Origin: Saprospiraceae bacterium
Lineage (GTDB): Bacteria; Bacteroidota; Bacteroidia; Chitinophagales; Saprospiraceae
Direction: 5' to 3'
Assembly: GCA_016715245.1 (NCBI GenBank)
Contig: JADKAS010000005.1
Span: forward strand, 135,793-199,792
Length of the DNA stretch: 64,000 nucleotides
Part shown: piece after piece, positions 8,943 to 20,351 of the stretch
Position numbering within the stretch: the stretch's first letter is position 1
How the letters are laid out: each line of letters starts with the position of its first letter
Notes under the pieces: generated by a model
Seen by the model: the letters and a program-made list of their open reading frames with translations, nothing else
Told to the model about the DNA's origin: nothing
Database searches by the model: none
Made by a program: the position numbers and the translations under genes

Positions 8943-10691
8943 TTATTTTACTCCGTGCATTAATCTTTTTACAAGAGGAGTGGCAATAAGGGCCAAAATT
9001 CCTATACAAATGGAGACAAAGGTTAATATCCAGAAGAAATAAGCTATTCCTTCCTCTTTTGCAATGGCTTCTGATTTTTCTCCAAAAACTCCAGCCAGTT
9101 TCATCCCGATAGCCACGGCGAGATAATAGACGCTAAACATAAATGCTATCATTCTGGGTGGAACCAACTTGCTGACATAAGACAACGAAACAGGTGAAAT
9201 ACATAATTCCCCAAGTGTATGAAACAAATATACAAGAATCAGCCATATCATACTGACGGAAGCAGTTGCTGCTCCTGCCGGTATGGAAGCTGAACCAAAT
9301 GCGACACAGGCCATGCCCAATGCAAGCAGAAACATGGAAATGGCATATTTTGTATTGGCGTTGGGGTTATATTTACTTTCCCACCATTTTGAAAACAAAG
9401 GTGCAAAAATAATGATAAACAAAGAATTCAAAACGCCAAACCATGAAGCAGGAACTTCCGCGACATCTTTCATAAATTCGGTGTACAACATCCAGATAGA
9501 AATAGCCCATATCAGAACAAAACTGCAGCTGAGAATGATATTGGAAAGAGAATATTTTTTAAATGTTTGTCTGAATAATAAAGACAACACCCAGGTGATA
9601 ATTGCCAAAGGGATCAAGGTCATTAAAGAATTGACAATTTTAAAAGTAAGACCTGCCCCGCCTGTGAGGACTCTGTTTGTATAGTCTTTGGCAAACAAAG
9701 TAAGCGTACCGGGAGACTGCTCAAAAATTGCCCAGAAAAATATCGTTACCAATGAGAAAAACAGAACGGCCATCATTCTGTCTCCCGTAATTTTTGAGTA
9801 CTTAGGTAATCTAATTGCCACCATACTTAAAAATAAAATTACAGCAGTGATGATAGCAATGGTCGAACCAGAATAACCCCCCAATGTAAATGGAAACAGA
9901 TTTATACTTCCTTCCGTTATTTTTGAAAGTGGATCGTTCAATGTCCAGGATAGGCCTAAAACAGCAGCGATGCCTATTACTATCAATTCCATCGAAGTAA
10001 ATGGGTTTAATTTATCCGTTATGTCTTCGTTTGAAGAGGAAAATTTTGTACCTAAAGGCACTTTGCCAACTTCTCCGAAAATATCCTGAGCCTTCCAGAA
10101 TTGAAGAAGACCAAACAGCATAAATATACCGGCGAGTCCAAATCCCCAGGACCAACCTACCATCTCACCCAAATACCCACATAATAAAATTCCAAAAAAA
10201 GCACCGGCATTCACACCCATATAAAAAATGGTATAGGCTCCATCCTTTTTTTCGGGAAAATCTTTATACAATTCAGAAATCATTGATGTCATATTCGGTT
10301 TAAAAAATCCACTTCCGAAAACCAGAAATGTTAATCCTGAATAGATAAAAAACGAAGTCTCCATTGCCATACAGGCATGGCCTAAAGTCATCAAAAGTGC
10401 TCCAATTACAACTGCCCACCTGAATCCTATTTTTTTATCAGCCATATAACCACCTAAAATAGTAGACAGATACACCAGTGAAGTATATGTTCCAAAGATA
10501 GAAAATGCCCATTCTTTTGGCCATCCCCATCCACCATCCATTAAAGATGCCGTAAAAAACATGATAAGCAAAGCCCTCATTCCATAATAAGAAAATCTCT
10601 CCCACATTTCTGTAAAAAACAAAACAAACAAGCCGGAGGGATGTCCTAAAACTTTACTGTCAAAAAAATTACTGGATGGAGTGGTGTTCAT
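8943..10691 (-). CDS. POT family proton-coupled di/tripeptide transporter
   Basis: 582 residues from the ATG at 10691 (MNTTPSSNFFDSKVLGHPSG); a longer reading from 10790 would cross a likely promoter. Inner-membrane protein with about 12-14 hydrophobic helices. The POT signature is clear: FFTEMWERFSYYGMRALL (the ExxERFxYYG proton-coupling motif) and the second motif FYMGVNAGAFFGILLCGYLG; FFWAIFEQSPGTL and LGELCISPVSLSYVSKL are also typical of the family. It imports small peptides with protons. Monocistronic. Confidence 0.93.
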   Translation of the reverse strand: MNTTPSSNFFDSKVLGHPSGLFVLFFTEMWERFSYYGMRALLIMFFTASLMDGGWGWPKEWAFSIFGTYTSLVYLSTILGGYMADKKIGFRWAVVIGALLMTLGHACMAMETSFFIYSGLTFLVFGSGFFKPNMTSMISELYKDFPEKKDGAYTIFYMGVNAGAFFGILLCGYLGEMVGWSWGFGLAGIFMLFGLLQFWKAQDIFGEVGKVPLGTKFSSSNEDITDKLNPFTSMELIVIGIAAVLGLSWTLNDPLSKITEGSINLFPFTLGGYSGSTIAIITAVILFLSMVAIRLPKYSKITGDRMMAVLFFSLVTIFFWAIFEQSPGTLTLFAKDYTNRVLTGGAGLTFKIVNSLMTLIPLAIITWVLSLLFRQTFKKYSLSNIILSCSFVLIWAISIWMLYTEFMKDVAEVPASWFGVLNSLFIIIFAPLFSKWWESKYNPNANTKYAISMFLLALGMACVAFGSASIPAGAATASVSMIWLILVYLFHTLGELCISPVSLSYVSKLVPPRMIAFMFSVYYLAVAIGMKLAGVFGEKSEAIAKEEGIAYFFWILTFVSICIGILALIATPLVKRLMHGVK

Positions 10692-10717
10692 TTGAAAATT
10701 ATTTGATAACGAAAAAA

Positions 10718-10725
10718 CAAAGATA
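10718..10725 (-). promoter_or_regulatory. Likely -7 element of the peptide transporter promoter
   Basis: TATCTTTG on the minus strand, 26 bp before the chosen ATG. No good TTG at the expected -33 distance, so this is a half-match to the Bacteroidota consensus. It supports the shorter start of the transporter gene. Confidence 0.45.
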
Positions 10726-10864
10726 TAAGAAAATGGGAACATCAGACACTGGTTCAAAAATATTTTAAAATTGGACCACCAAAGGGGCAATAAAGTCTGA
10801 TTAGAAAATAGTTAAAAAATGTAAGATAGTTTACAAATTTTATGAAAACTTATATATTAAACTG

Positions 10865-10872
10865 TATTTTTG
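10865..10872 (+). promoter_or_regulatory. Likely -7 element for the giant T9SS cargo gene
   Basis: TATTTTTG fits TAnnTTTG and lies 52 bp before the ATG at 10925. The -33 region is weak (no clear TTG). Confidence 0.4.
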
Positions 10873-10924
10873 CAAAACGAATTTAATCAAAATTTTTATT
10901 TGAATTCGTCAAAAACCTTTTGAG

Positions 10925-13900
10925 ATGATACCTTTTTGTAAAAAATATTTTGCTGCAAATTTGTTGTGGGCCATCCTCTTGTTATTAGGCATTCAGCCGG
11001 CATCTGCACAAAATATTACATTAAAACAAAAAATAGAAAATACTTCTAGTGTTTGTGGAGAAACAATCTTTAAAATTACGGTAAGAAATGATGAAAATAT
11101 CGACTGGAATAATGTCGATATTACTATCCAGATGCCATGTGGTTTTGAATATATTTCGAATTCATTAACCGGAGCACAGGAAAAAAATATCACTTTAAAG
11201 CAGCAACCTGTTTTTTCAATTGGCAATATCACACAAAAAACGGAAAAAGAATTTGTTTACAAAACTGTATCGTCTTGTAAGACTTTGGAGTGTTTAAATT
11301 CGGGTTTGTCTTTCAAGAACGGGTTTGTCTTAAAATCAAATCAGGGACAAAAAACTATTTTTTCAGATAACTTTAATGTTGAAACCGCCAATTTAGTCAT
11401 TTCGAAAATTGAAAGCCCTTTTATGGAGTCAACTATTGGGACGACTGTTGAACGAAAAATTACTATTAAAAATACTCGTTTTGGAAGTATCAGCAAATTT
11501 ATTTTTAAAGATGTTTTTGATCCTGCCCTTTTAATTTCTTCAGCCAGCGGAACTGTTATTCAGAATAATCCTGACATTTTTGAAACGGAGCTTACTTCTT
11601 TGGATTTTATGAATATTGGAAATGGCGACGGTTTTTTTGATTTTAATGAAGAGTTGGTCATCACCGAAAAAATTTCTATTGTCGGATGTTTATTGTCAGA
11701 AAAATTTATTCAATCCGAAATCAGTGTTAAATGGGGTTGCCTTTCAGAATTCTGTTCTTCTTCATTGGTAAGAGCAACATTTAAAGCCCTGCCCATAGAT
11801 GATAAAGGCAACAAATTCTCCATCACGACGCAGCCAAAAGACCCTGAATGTTATTACAACAATGATGAAATACAGGAATTTACATTAGATATCAGACCCT
11901 CTTTTTCAGATTATAAAGATATCACCTTAGTCGTTGAACAAAACTTTGAAGGGAGAATGATAAAAGTTGGATCATTTGTTGTTCCTGAAGGTTTTACCGT
12001 TGAATATTTTAAAATCAGCATAGACAATTGTGGCAAAGAAGTTGCTGAGACGGCAATTATTAGTCGAAATCATCTGGAAAGTTCACAAGAGGTAAGAAAA
12101 TTCAACTTTTCCTTTTTAACCTCTTTTTGTCAGGAGGATTTGTGTGACGCTCCGGGAGTAAACTGGAAAATTGCCTACCGATACAAAAAGGAATGCGCAG
12201 ACGTAAATGATGAAAACCACACCGGATTGGTGAATGCCCGGGAAATAAATCAGAATGCAACATTCAGCGAATTGGTTCTTTTAATGAATGGTATTGTTTC
12301 CGATGGTAAAGCTGGCGCTCTTAAATATTTTTTTTCGAATGAAAATCTTACCCGTCCAACCGGTGAAATAAAAATCACCATAACCATTCCTGCATTTCTG
12401 GAAATCATAAATACCAATTATGCGATTGGAAATGTAATCCCTCAGTCCTCTGTGACTGTTTTGGGCACTTCAAAAATAATTGAATTAATATACCCTCTGC
12501 CTTTAGCCTCTGACAACTCAAATCTTACTATCCCTCTTATTGCAAATTGTGGGGACACCTTGCTTTTACCTTGTAAAGACAGTCTGCTAACTTCTTGCTA
12601 CAATATATGTTCTTCTCAAAAAAATGTAAGTTTTATTGATGCTGAATTTGAACTTCACCTGGATACATTATGTCCAATAAAAGGTTTGGTAAAATCCTGC
12701 ACATCTGTTTCTTTTTTAAGTGACTGTACACATGGGTATTGTATTCAGGAATTGCCTGGATATGTTGACTTTGATATGGACTTTAAGAGATTAACCATTG
12801 GATTACCGGATAAAAACGGGGATAATATTCCTGATGATGATGGCATTTTGGATCCTGCTCTCCTCAATCTTCAAACCGTATTTTTGGGAGATACTTTCCG
12901 GTTGGACGTAAAAGGAAAAGTGGTGGTTGACCGGCCGGGATCAGGTTTTAAAAATGCTTTGATTCAGGTGTTTCATGATGAAATAACATCAGCTTCAAAT
13001 TACGGCACAAAAATTATAGAAGAAGGTTTACAGGTTGTAAAAACCAAATTAATGATCTTGGACAAATCTACCAATACCCGTTATACATTTGACTCAATAC
13101 CGTTTGTTTTTAAAAACCTACAATATACCTATCATCTTTCAACTGATACTTTACAAAGCTTAAATCCATTGTTTCCAGTTTCTTTTAGATATGAAGACGG
13201 AGATTCCATCTCCTTTAGTGTGTACAAAGTATTTGCAAAAAATTTTCCTACACCTTTTGTAGGCTGGAATGGTCATGAATTGAACTTTAAATATGTTCCA
13301 AAACTAGTGGTTACTAATGAGGCAATCCAACATGAAAAATTTTATTTGGCATGCGGATGTCCTGACAGACAAGTATTTTTTACCGGATTCAATTATTGGA
13401 GTCAGTGGGCTATACCGGGTGTCGGGCAATGTCCGGGACAAGCTGTCTCTCAAGGTGTTTTACTCAATTACGGCTACTCTTATCCAAGCCCGGGGGAAGT
13501 AAAATATTTTGTTCGTCCTGTCGGTATTAAAATTGACAAAGTGAATAATATTTCACTTGACAGTATAGGTGTTTCATTTGGAATTATGCCAGGAAAAATT
13601 TACAAAAGTTTTCAGGAATTTAATGATTATTATTACCTTGATATTACGGACTTTACAAATCAAAAAAACTTTAGGGCAGGTTTGAGATTCTGGTTGTACA
13701 GAACCGCTGAATCTTGTATTTCTTCTTCCATTCCTGCCTCTTTTTGCGAAGTAATTTTCGACCGGTCAGCTTTATTGGAAGACATTTTACCTGAAAAGGT
13801 TACCTATACGCTTCAAAACTTTAATACTATTCCTTCCATACATTTAGAGTTACAGCAAAAAGAATTCAGTGCTCTATCTGCCGGAATTAGTATTCCACTT

Positions 13901-16900
13901 AAATTGATGAATAAGGTCAATTCAACTATAAGAAATATTTACATCAGGCCGATTTATGACGAAAACAGTTTTTCAGATATCAGGATTGAATTGAGCGGGT
14001 TGCCGGTCATGTATCCCAACATCTCAGGATTTTTTATTTTGGGAAACATGTTTCAAAGTGAAGTCAGAAATCTTACGTTTAAAGCAAAAGCAAAAGATTG
14101 CGGGAGAAAAAGAATTATATTTGAATATGGATATGACTGCGACATTTACAGTAACCCTGCAGAAAAACCATGTTTTCAGAAATTTGATACCCTTTATATA
14201 GATTTTCCCGACGGGGAATTGGAATTTTCTATTGATGAAGATGATAATGAAATTCTTTTGTGTGATACATTACAAGAATCCGGTATACTGGTGTTTAACG
14301 GAGGCTTAGGAAGTTTATATGATATAAAATCAAAAATCACACTTCCTCCAGGTGTTACCATCCTTGAAGGCAGTTGCTATTTGGTGTATCCGGCAGGAAC
14401 AAATAATAAAATACCTGTTCCCCTTCCGGAACTAATTTCGGACAGAACGTACATCTGGAAATTAACGGAAGTGTGGCCTGACCATGATTTATATGGCCTG
14501 CCTCCTGTATCAGAATCTCCTGATAATGCTTTTGAAATTGTGTATAAAACAATAACAAATTGTGACTTTATTTCCGGCTCAAAAGAAAAGTTTTCAATAA
14601 GTGGAAGTCAGATTTGTGGTACCAATTCAAACCAACTGGTCAAAACATCGGGAGCAAAAACTGTTTCAGGTATTGATCCTCCTCCAACGGTACAACTAAA
14701 TGTAACTGCACCAGACACTTTATTTTGTGGGCAAACAAAAAACATCAGAATCCTGTATGGAAATGCCCATTCCTCAGAATCCAGATTGTTTGTTGAGTTG
14801 CCCCCAGGAATCAGACCTGTTCCGGGAAGTTTTTCAGGAAACCTTCCCATTCCCGTTCCCATACATAATCAGGGGATTTTTGAGTGGACTATTCCGACTT
14901 TTATTTCAAATGTCCTTTTGAGTTTTGATATAACGACGGATAATTCATCCGGGTGTGATAAAGATTTTATTGATGTTTACACCTCCTCAGGAAAAGATGC
15001 ATTTTGTGTCAAAGATCAGGTTTGGTGTAATGTTCAATCAATTTCCGCATTTAAATCCATTCCTGTTGAAGTAACCAAACCACAAATTAGTATTGAACAA
15101 GTTGACATAACAAACAGTTCTTTACCAAATGAATTTAATGTAAGTGCAAGCATCTCCTTTACTTTTGCTAACAGTGTTTTTTCAGGGAAATTATATTACG
15201 ACAAAAATGGTGACCAGAATATTACCTCAGAAGACTCCCTCCTGACCCCAATTACATTTGATCCCATTCAGTCTGTAAATAACACCATTACGACGAGTGT
15301 CGCCCTCAATTTATCAGACAATATTGATGTATGTAAATTGTTTTTACTGATTACTGAAGATGAAAACTGTATTTGTTCTCAGGCTATGGCAAGATTCAAT
15401 CAAAATATTCTTTATACTTTTGATACCCTTTCCATTTGCTGGAATGAAATGGTTGTTTTAGGACCGGATATAAAGCCTGAAAAAACCTATCAATGGAATA
15501 CAGCCGACGGAATGAGTTGCACACAATGTAATCAACCTCTATTTCAACTGAACAATGATGATAATTTTTTTGAAAAATCCTATTCCAGAACGTTGATTGA
15601 AACCGATATTTTCTCCGGGTGTAAAATTAAATATACTTATAATATAAATGTTTTTCCAAAACAAAAAATATTATCAACTATTGAACCTCTTTGTTCCGGT
15701 GACACCATTGATGTATTTGCCACCAACTTTTCAGAGGAATATTTCTGGTCAGGACAAGGTATTATTTGGACTGATGAAAATACGGTATCAGTAAGCAAAT
15801 CGGAGTCTGGTTTTATATTTTTAACCATGATTGATGAAAACTTATGTGAAGAAAAAGATTCGGTTTTTATTGATATCAACGTCATTCCTGAAACTCAGTT
15901 TATCAATGACAATACATTTTGTCAGGGAAAAGATATTATTATCGGATATGTAGAGCAAGCAGGGCTTGAATACCGATGGATTGACAATGAAAACATACTT
16001 CTTAATCCCGACTCTTCTGTGACCGGAGTAAACACAATTACGGATAGATTGATATTTTTGGAGATAAAAAACAAATCATGTGTAAGAATTGATACTGTTC
16101 CGGTTTTACTTTATCCAGGTGTAAATCTGGTTGGATTACAGGACACTTTTTATATATGTAAGGAGGACTCCCTGAAAATTGAACTCTCAGGTGCCAGCCA
16201 TTTTACCTGGGATGATAATTTTACGGGAACCTGCCTGAATGACAGTTGTTCAAACATTGTTTTTGTACCCGATGCTGTCGGTAACTTTTCATTTAACTTT
16301 GAAGCCACTACCAATCAGGGATGTAAGGATAGTTTTATATTGAATGTGATTAGTTTTGAGGATAAAATTGTGTCCACAGAAGGAGTAAATATTTGTTCCG
16401 GACAAACCATAGATTTTATGGGTCAGGTTATCGATGTTCCGGGTGTATATTGTGATACTGTTTTTACAGGCTCATGTCAATATATTCAATGTCTGGATGT
16501 GACATTTAAGCCGCCTTTATTAACAGAAATCAAAGATAGTATTTATGAAGGAACGACCTTAAATTTTTATGGCTCTGAATTATCATCTGCAGGCATATAT
16601 GAGGCCATGTTTCAAACGCTCAATGGATGTGACAGTATTATAAGATTGAAACTTGATATTTTACCTGTACCGGATTTTTCAATACCTGATACATTGCAAA
16701 TAGAAAAAGGGGAAGCAACATCAATTCTTCTCCCAAATAATTTTAAGTATAGGTGGATACCTGAATCCGGTTTAAGTTGTTTTGATTGCAATTCTGTAAT
16801 AATAACCGGTGATGCCGATCAACTTTATACGATTAATGCAACCAATGAATACGGTTGCATTAAAATAAAGACAATAAGAATTGTTATTAAAGAAAAAGAA

Positions 16901-17179
16901 TGCAATCTCGAAAATTTAGTAATTCCAAATGCTTTTACACCTAATGGTGATGATTTGAACGACATTTATTTTATACCCGGATTAGGTGATTGTGATTTCA
17001 AAATCAATGTTTTTAATAGATGGGGTAATGTCGTATTTGAACAAAATCCATTTGAAAACCAATGGGATGGCAAATCAGACAACGGAAACGATCTGCCTCA
17101 AGGCACCTATTTTATATTATTGGAGTCATCAGATGGCAGGATTAAAAAAACGTCTATGTTGGATTTGAGAAGAGAATAA
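10925..17179 (+). CDS. Giant secreted adhesin-like protein with type B T9SS (gliding-motility, CHU_C) C-terminal domain
   Basis: 2084 residues, intact over 6.25 kb. The signal peptide runs to about residue 29 (LLLLGIQPASAQ). The body is a long series of beta-sandwich-like stretches, many resembling DUF11-type 'conserved repeat' domains (NIDWNNVDITIQMPCGFEYI; RLFVELPPGIRPVPGSF), with many cysteines. The last ~85 residues (IPNAFTPNGDDLNDIY, then VFNRWGNVVFEQ, then WDGKSDNG, then PQGTYF) are the classical gliding-motility-associated C-terminal domain, a type B sorting signal. Such cargo is exported through T9SS with a dedicated PorP/SprF partner, and that gene follows 20 bp downstream, although frameshifted here. 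The ligand or surface role is unknown. Confidence 0.9.
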   Translation: MIPFCKKYFAANLLWAILLLLGIQPASAQNITLKQKIENTSSVCGETIFKITVRNDENIDWNNVDITIQMPCGFEYISNSLTGAQEKNITLKQQPVFSIGNITQKTEKEFVYKTVSSCKTLECLNSGLSFKNGFVLKSNQGQKTIFSDNFNVETANLVISKIESPFMESTIGTTVERKITIKNTRFGSISKFIFKDVFDPALLISSASGTVIQNNPDIFETELTSLDFMNIGNGDGFFDFNEELVITEKISIVGCLLSEKFIQSEISVKWGCLSEFCSSSLVRATFKALPIDDKGNKFSITTQPKDPECYYNNDEIQEFTLDIRPSFSDYKDITLVVEQNFEGRMIKVGSFVVPEGFTVEYFKISIDNCGKEVAETAIISRNHLESSQEVRKFNFSFLTSFCQEDLCDAPGVNWKIAYRYKKECADVNDENHTGLVNAREINQNATFSELVLLMNGIVSDGKAGALKYFFSNENLTRPTGEIKITITIPAFLEIINTNYAIGNVIPQSSVTVLGTSKIIELIYPLPLASDNSNLTIPLIANCGDTLLLPCKDSLLTSCYNICSSQKNVSFIDAEFELHLDTLCPIKGLVKSCTSVSFLSDCTHGYCIQELPGYVDFDMDFKRLTIGLPDKNGDNIPDDDGILDPALLNLQTVFLGDTFRLDVKGKVVVDRPGSGFKNALIQVFHDEITSASNYGTKIIEEGLQVVKTKLMILDKSTNTRYTFDSIPFVFKNLQYTYHLSTDTLQSLNPLFPVSFRYEDGDSISFSVYKVFAKNFPTPFVGWNGHELNFKYVPKLVVTNEAIQHEKFYLACGCPDRQVFFTGFNYWSQWAIPGVGQCPGQAVSQGVLLNYGYSYPSPGEVKYFVRPVGIKIDKVNNISLDSIGVSFGIMPGKIYKSFQEFNDYYYLDITDFTNQKNFRAGLRFWLYRTAESCISSSIPASFCEVIFDRSALLEDILPEKVTYTLQNFNTIPSIHLELQQKEFSALSAGISIPLKLMNKVNSTIRNIYIRPIYDENSFSDIRIELSGLPVMYPNISGFFILGNMFQSEVRNLTFKAKAKDCGRKRIIFEYGYDCDIYSNPAEKPCFQKFDTLYIDFPDGELEFSIDEDDNEILLCDTLQESGILVFNGGLGSLYDIKSKITLPPGVTILEGSCYLVYPAGTNNKIPVPLPELISDRTYIWKLTEVWPDHDLYGLPPVSESPDNAFEIVYKTITNCDFISGSKEKFSISGSQICGTNSNQLVKTSGAKTVSGIDPPPTVQLNVTAPDTLFCGQTKNIRILYGNAHSSESRLFVELPPGIRPVPGSFSGNLPIPVPIHNQGIFEWTIPTFISNVLLSFDITTDNSSGCDKDFIDVYTSSGKDAFCVKDQVWCNVQSISAFKSIPVEVTKPQISIEQVDITNSSLPNEFNVSASISFTFANSVFSGKLYYDKNGDQNITSEDSLLTPITFDPIQSVNNTITTSVALNLSDNIDVCKLFLLITEDENCICSQAMARFNQNILYTFDTLSICWNEMVVLGPDIKPEKTYQWNTADGMSCTQCNQPLFQLNNDDNFFEKSYSRTLIETDIFSGCKIKYTYNINVFPKQKILSTIEPLCSGDTIDVFATNFSEEYFWSGQGIIWTDENTVSVSKSESGFIFLTMIDENLCEEKDSVFIDINVIPETQFINDNTFCQGKDIIIGYVEQAGLEYRWIDNENILLNPDSSVTGVNTITDRLIFLEIKNKSCVRIDTVPVLLYPGVNLVGLQDTFYICKEDSLKIELSGASHFTWDDNFTGTCLNDSCSNIVFVPDAVGNFSFNFEATTNQGCKDSFILNVISFEDKIVSTEGVNICSGQTIDFMGQVIDVPGVYCDTVFTGSCQYIQCLDVTFKPPLLTEIKDSIYEGTTLNFYGSELSSAGIYEAMFQTLNGCDSIIRLKLDILPVPDFSIPDTLQIEKGEATSILLPNNFKYRWIPESGLSCFDCNSVIITGDADQLYTINATNEYGCIKIKTIRIVIKEKECNLENLVIPNAFTPNGDDLNDIYFIPGLGDCDFKINVFNRWGNVVFEQNPFENQWDGKSDNGNDLPQGTYFILLESSDGRIKKTSMLDLRRE

Positions 17180-17199
17180 GGTTATTTAAAGTATAGAAG

Positions 17200-18149
17200 A
17201 TGAAATTTTATATGCGATTTTTTTGGATTATTGTGTTTGTCTATTTGAATACTCTGTGGGTTTCAAGTCAGCAGGATCCGCATTTTACAAAATACATGTA
17301 CAGAAATCAAAGTCTTTACAATCCCTCTGCCACTGGTAGAATGGGAGACTTTCACAGTGGTTTGGCATACAGAATTCAATGGTTGGGTATTGATGGTGCA
17401 CCTTCAACATTAGCGGGTAATTTTGAAAAAGTCTCGATAAAGGAAACGCAGGAATTGGCTTTAATTTCTTTTATGATAAAATTGGTTTTGATCAAAATTT
17501 AGCCTTGCAAATCAATTATGCTTACAGGATAAAGCTGAGTAATGAATCTGTTTTGTCATTTGGGATTAAAGGAGGTGCCAATCTGATTTATTCAGATTTT
17601 TCGAATGCCGTAACACCTGAATTTACAGATCCATTACATTCAAGAAATAATATTTGGATACCTAGAATGGGAATAGGATTGATGTATCATAATTCCCGGT
17701 TTTTTATAGCTGCTTCAGTTCCTTCGCTTTTGGCTTATATTCCTGAAAAATCATTTCAACTAAATAACGATGGTGGATTTTTAAGCCACCATTTTTATGG
17801 TTCAATGGGTTATGTTATTGATCTAAAAAAGGATATCTGGCAATTAAAACCATTTATTTTTGCCAAATATCATCATACCGCACCTTTTCAGCTGGACCTG
17901 GGATTACAATTATGGTACAAAAATGTGTTTTCTATTGGAAGCAGTTACCGAACAGGAGATGCCATTGCCGCCATGTTGGAAATACCAGTGTGGGAAGGGA
18001 TAAACCTATCTTATGCTTATGATTATACCAATAGTCTTTTCAGAGAAATTGGTTCCGGAGCGCATGAGATTGTCATTGAATATACCTGGAACAAGAAAAA
18101 AACAAAAGTACCTTCCATTCACAAAATTACTAATTTGCCAAAATTCTGA
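17200..18149 (+). pseudogene. PorP/SprF family T9SS membrane protein, frameshifted
   Basis: Two overlapping reading frames make one PorP/SprF protein of ~316 residues. The first (17200-17502) has a signal peptide and the family start (QQDPHFTKYMYRNQSLYNPS, YRIQWLGIDGAPSTLAGNFE). At 17443-17447 the frame is lost: inserting one A into the GAAAC run restores NAGIGFNFFYDKIGFDQNL, which continues without a break into the second frame (QINYAYRIKLSNESVLSFGI) to 18149. The family forms outer-membrane barrels that assist export of type B cargo, and this one sits between its giant cargo and an OmpA protein, as in sprB-sprF loci. One missing base in a homopolymer may be a real mutation or a sequencing error. 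Confidence 0.85.
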
Positions 18150-20345
18150 TGCAAATGATCTTACACAATATTAATAAACTAAATAGCACAATCATTCATT
18201 TAAAAATAAAATGGAATATTGTTTGTATTATATTGATTTTTGTTTTTCTGAATACCTTTTCATTTTCAAAAATTAATGCCTGTCCCAGAGCCGATGAAGC
18301 ATTTGACAGATTGTTGTTCAGTATTGCTATTCAGGAATATGAAAAATGTTTAAAAAACAATAACACAGACTTAATATCCCTGCAAAAACTGGCTACTTCC
18401 TATAAAATTTTAGGCAATTATAAAATGTCATTTCTTACCTACAATAGGATAGAAAATAAAGAGGTTATGTCTATTGCTTCCAAAATAGAATATGCATATC
18501 TTTTGAAAACGTTGGAGTCAAGGATCAAAGCATTGGAGTGGGTTGAAATTTGTCTAAAGCAACATTCCGGGCACCCGCAATTGCTTACGATGAAAGATGT
18601 TTTTTCGAAAGAACCGGATTTTGAAGAAAACTCAAAATATCAGGTGGATGTCGCTCCTTTTAATTCATCATTTTCAGATTATTGCCCGGCGATTTACGAA
18701 GGGAAAATCATTTTTAGTTCTACGCGGTTGTCTACTAAAACAAATTTTGACGGATATACGTCTGAAAATTTTTCCAGACTTTATTATTACGATACGAACA
18801 GACAAAAAGTACTTCCATTTGCTCATGAATTGAACGGACAATATAATATCGGTTCAGTTGCCTTTCTCAATCGTGGAAAGGAAATGTATTTTACAAAAAA
18901 TAGAAATAACGTAAATAATAAAAATGTTGCCTCTTTTGTTATTTTGGTTTCAAAAAACAATAATGGGAAATGGGAAGAAGCTGTCCCAGCCTTTATTCAG
19001 GTAGAAAACTATAATTATGTGCATCCTTCGTTGAATCAGGTCGGAACAAAACTGATTTTTGCAAGTGATAAAGAAGGTAACAATCGTTTTGATCTTTATC
19101 TGTGCGAAAGAATATCATCAAATGAACCATGGTCAACACCAAAAAGACTCCCTGATTATATTAATTCTGTAGAAGATGAAGTTTTTCCGGCATTTTTGTC
19201 TGACAGTGTATTGGTTTTCAGTCATGAGTCTCCGGATGGTCTGGGTGGTTTGGATATGTTCACAACCAGATATGTCAAAAATGATTGGACTTTTCCTGTT
19301 AATCTGGGGAAACCTTTTAATTCTAATTTTGATGATTACGGCATAATGTGCGATGACAATTTTTTACAGGGATATTTTTCAAGTACGCGTGATAACGACA
19401 CAGGAGATGACAATATCTATTCTTTTGTAAAAATACCAAAACAATATTTTGATTTAACTATCGAAATAAAAGATAGCATTTCCGGTCAACCCATAAAAGA
19501 TGTGGGTATTGTTTTGGTGCAGGAAAACTTACAGAATATTGTTTATAAAACGGATTCACTTGGAAAAGCATTCATTACTGTTGATAAAAATAACGAATCC
19601 GGCATCATCATTGCTTACAGAGGTAAATTATTAAAAACATTAAAAAGTTCTGAAATCTATTCCGACAAAAATGATGAGGCAAAAATTTCAGTGCAGTACA
19701 CATCAGGTGATTTTTTAATTTCAGGAACAACCAAAAATGAGACAGGAAATATAGTTCCGGATGTAGAATTGGCATTTACAGAAAAGCAGACCAATAAAAG
19801 CAAAAAAGTAACCTCTGATAAAACCGGAGAATTTGAAATTTCTGCCAAACCAAATACATCCTACGAAATCACAACTTTGAAAGAAGGATATTTCACCCCG
19901 GTAACCGAAATAAATACATCCAATTTTTCAAGAAAAGAAGGTCTGAATATTAATACCAGTGTAAAAGTTGAAAAAGCAGAGCCAAATAAAATATTTCAGC
20001 TGAAAAATATTTACTACGATTTTGATAAGTGGGACATTAGAAAAGAATCTATGTCCGAATTAAATAATCTGATCTCCTTTCTCAATAATAATCCAGATGT
20101 AAAAATTTCTATAGATTCACATACAGACTCAAGGTGAAATGACAACTATAATACCTGGCTTTCACAAAAAGATCTGAGTCTGTCATATCGTTTCTTGCCA
20201 ATAAAAATATAGACTTATCACGAATCAAAGCCAGAGGATTCGGAGAAAAAATATTGGTTAATGATTGTACAAACAACACTGAGTGTACGGAAGAAAACAT
20301 CAGGAAAACAGAAGAACCGAACTTATTATATTATCTGTCGAATAA
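18149..20345 (+). pseudogene. OmpA family protein with TPR and PD40-like propeller, interrupted near its C-terminus
   Basis: The intact part is 662 residues: N-terminal membrane/signal segment, TPR-like helices (~45-150), WD40-like PD40 beta-propeller repeats (~165-430; KIIFSSTRLS, KLIFASDKEGNNRFDLYLCE, GGLDMFTTRY, YGYFSSTRDN-like), two carboxypeptidase-regulatory-like beta domains (~440-620) and the start of an OmpA peptidoglycan-binding domain (YYDFDKWDIRKES ... ISIDSHTDSR). Here TGA at 20135-20137 replaces the expected Gly codon. The frame continues NDNYNTWLSQK, then one A is missing at 20166-20170, after which the +1 frame gives RSESVISFLANKNIDLSRI and RGFGEKILVNDC. The complete OmpA domain is therefore encoded but split by one stop and one indel. 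It starts on the last base of the PorP/SprF gene. Confidence 0.85.
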
Positions 20346-20351
20346 GTCGGA

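Noticed and set aside
9283..9684. 133-codon plus-strand frame inside the peptide transporter gene
   Set aside because: It is antisense to an intact, well-conserved transporter and has no recognisable protein features.
20135..20137. Reassigned TGA codon (recoding to an amino acid)
   Set aside because: In-frame TGA occurs in only two genes, TAG and TAA interruptions also occur (57929, 58690, type IIG, KAP), and several intact genes end in TGA. Point lesions explain the data better.
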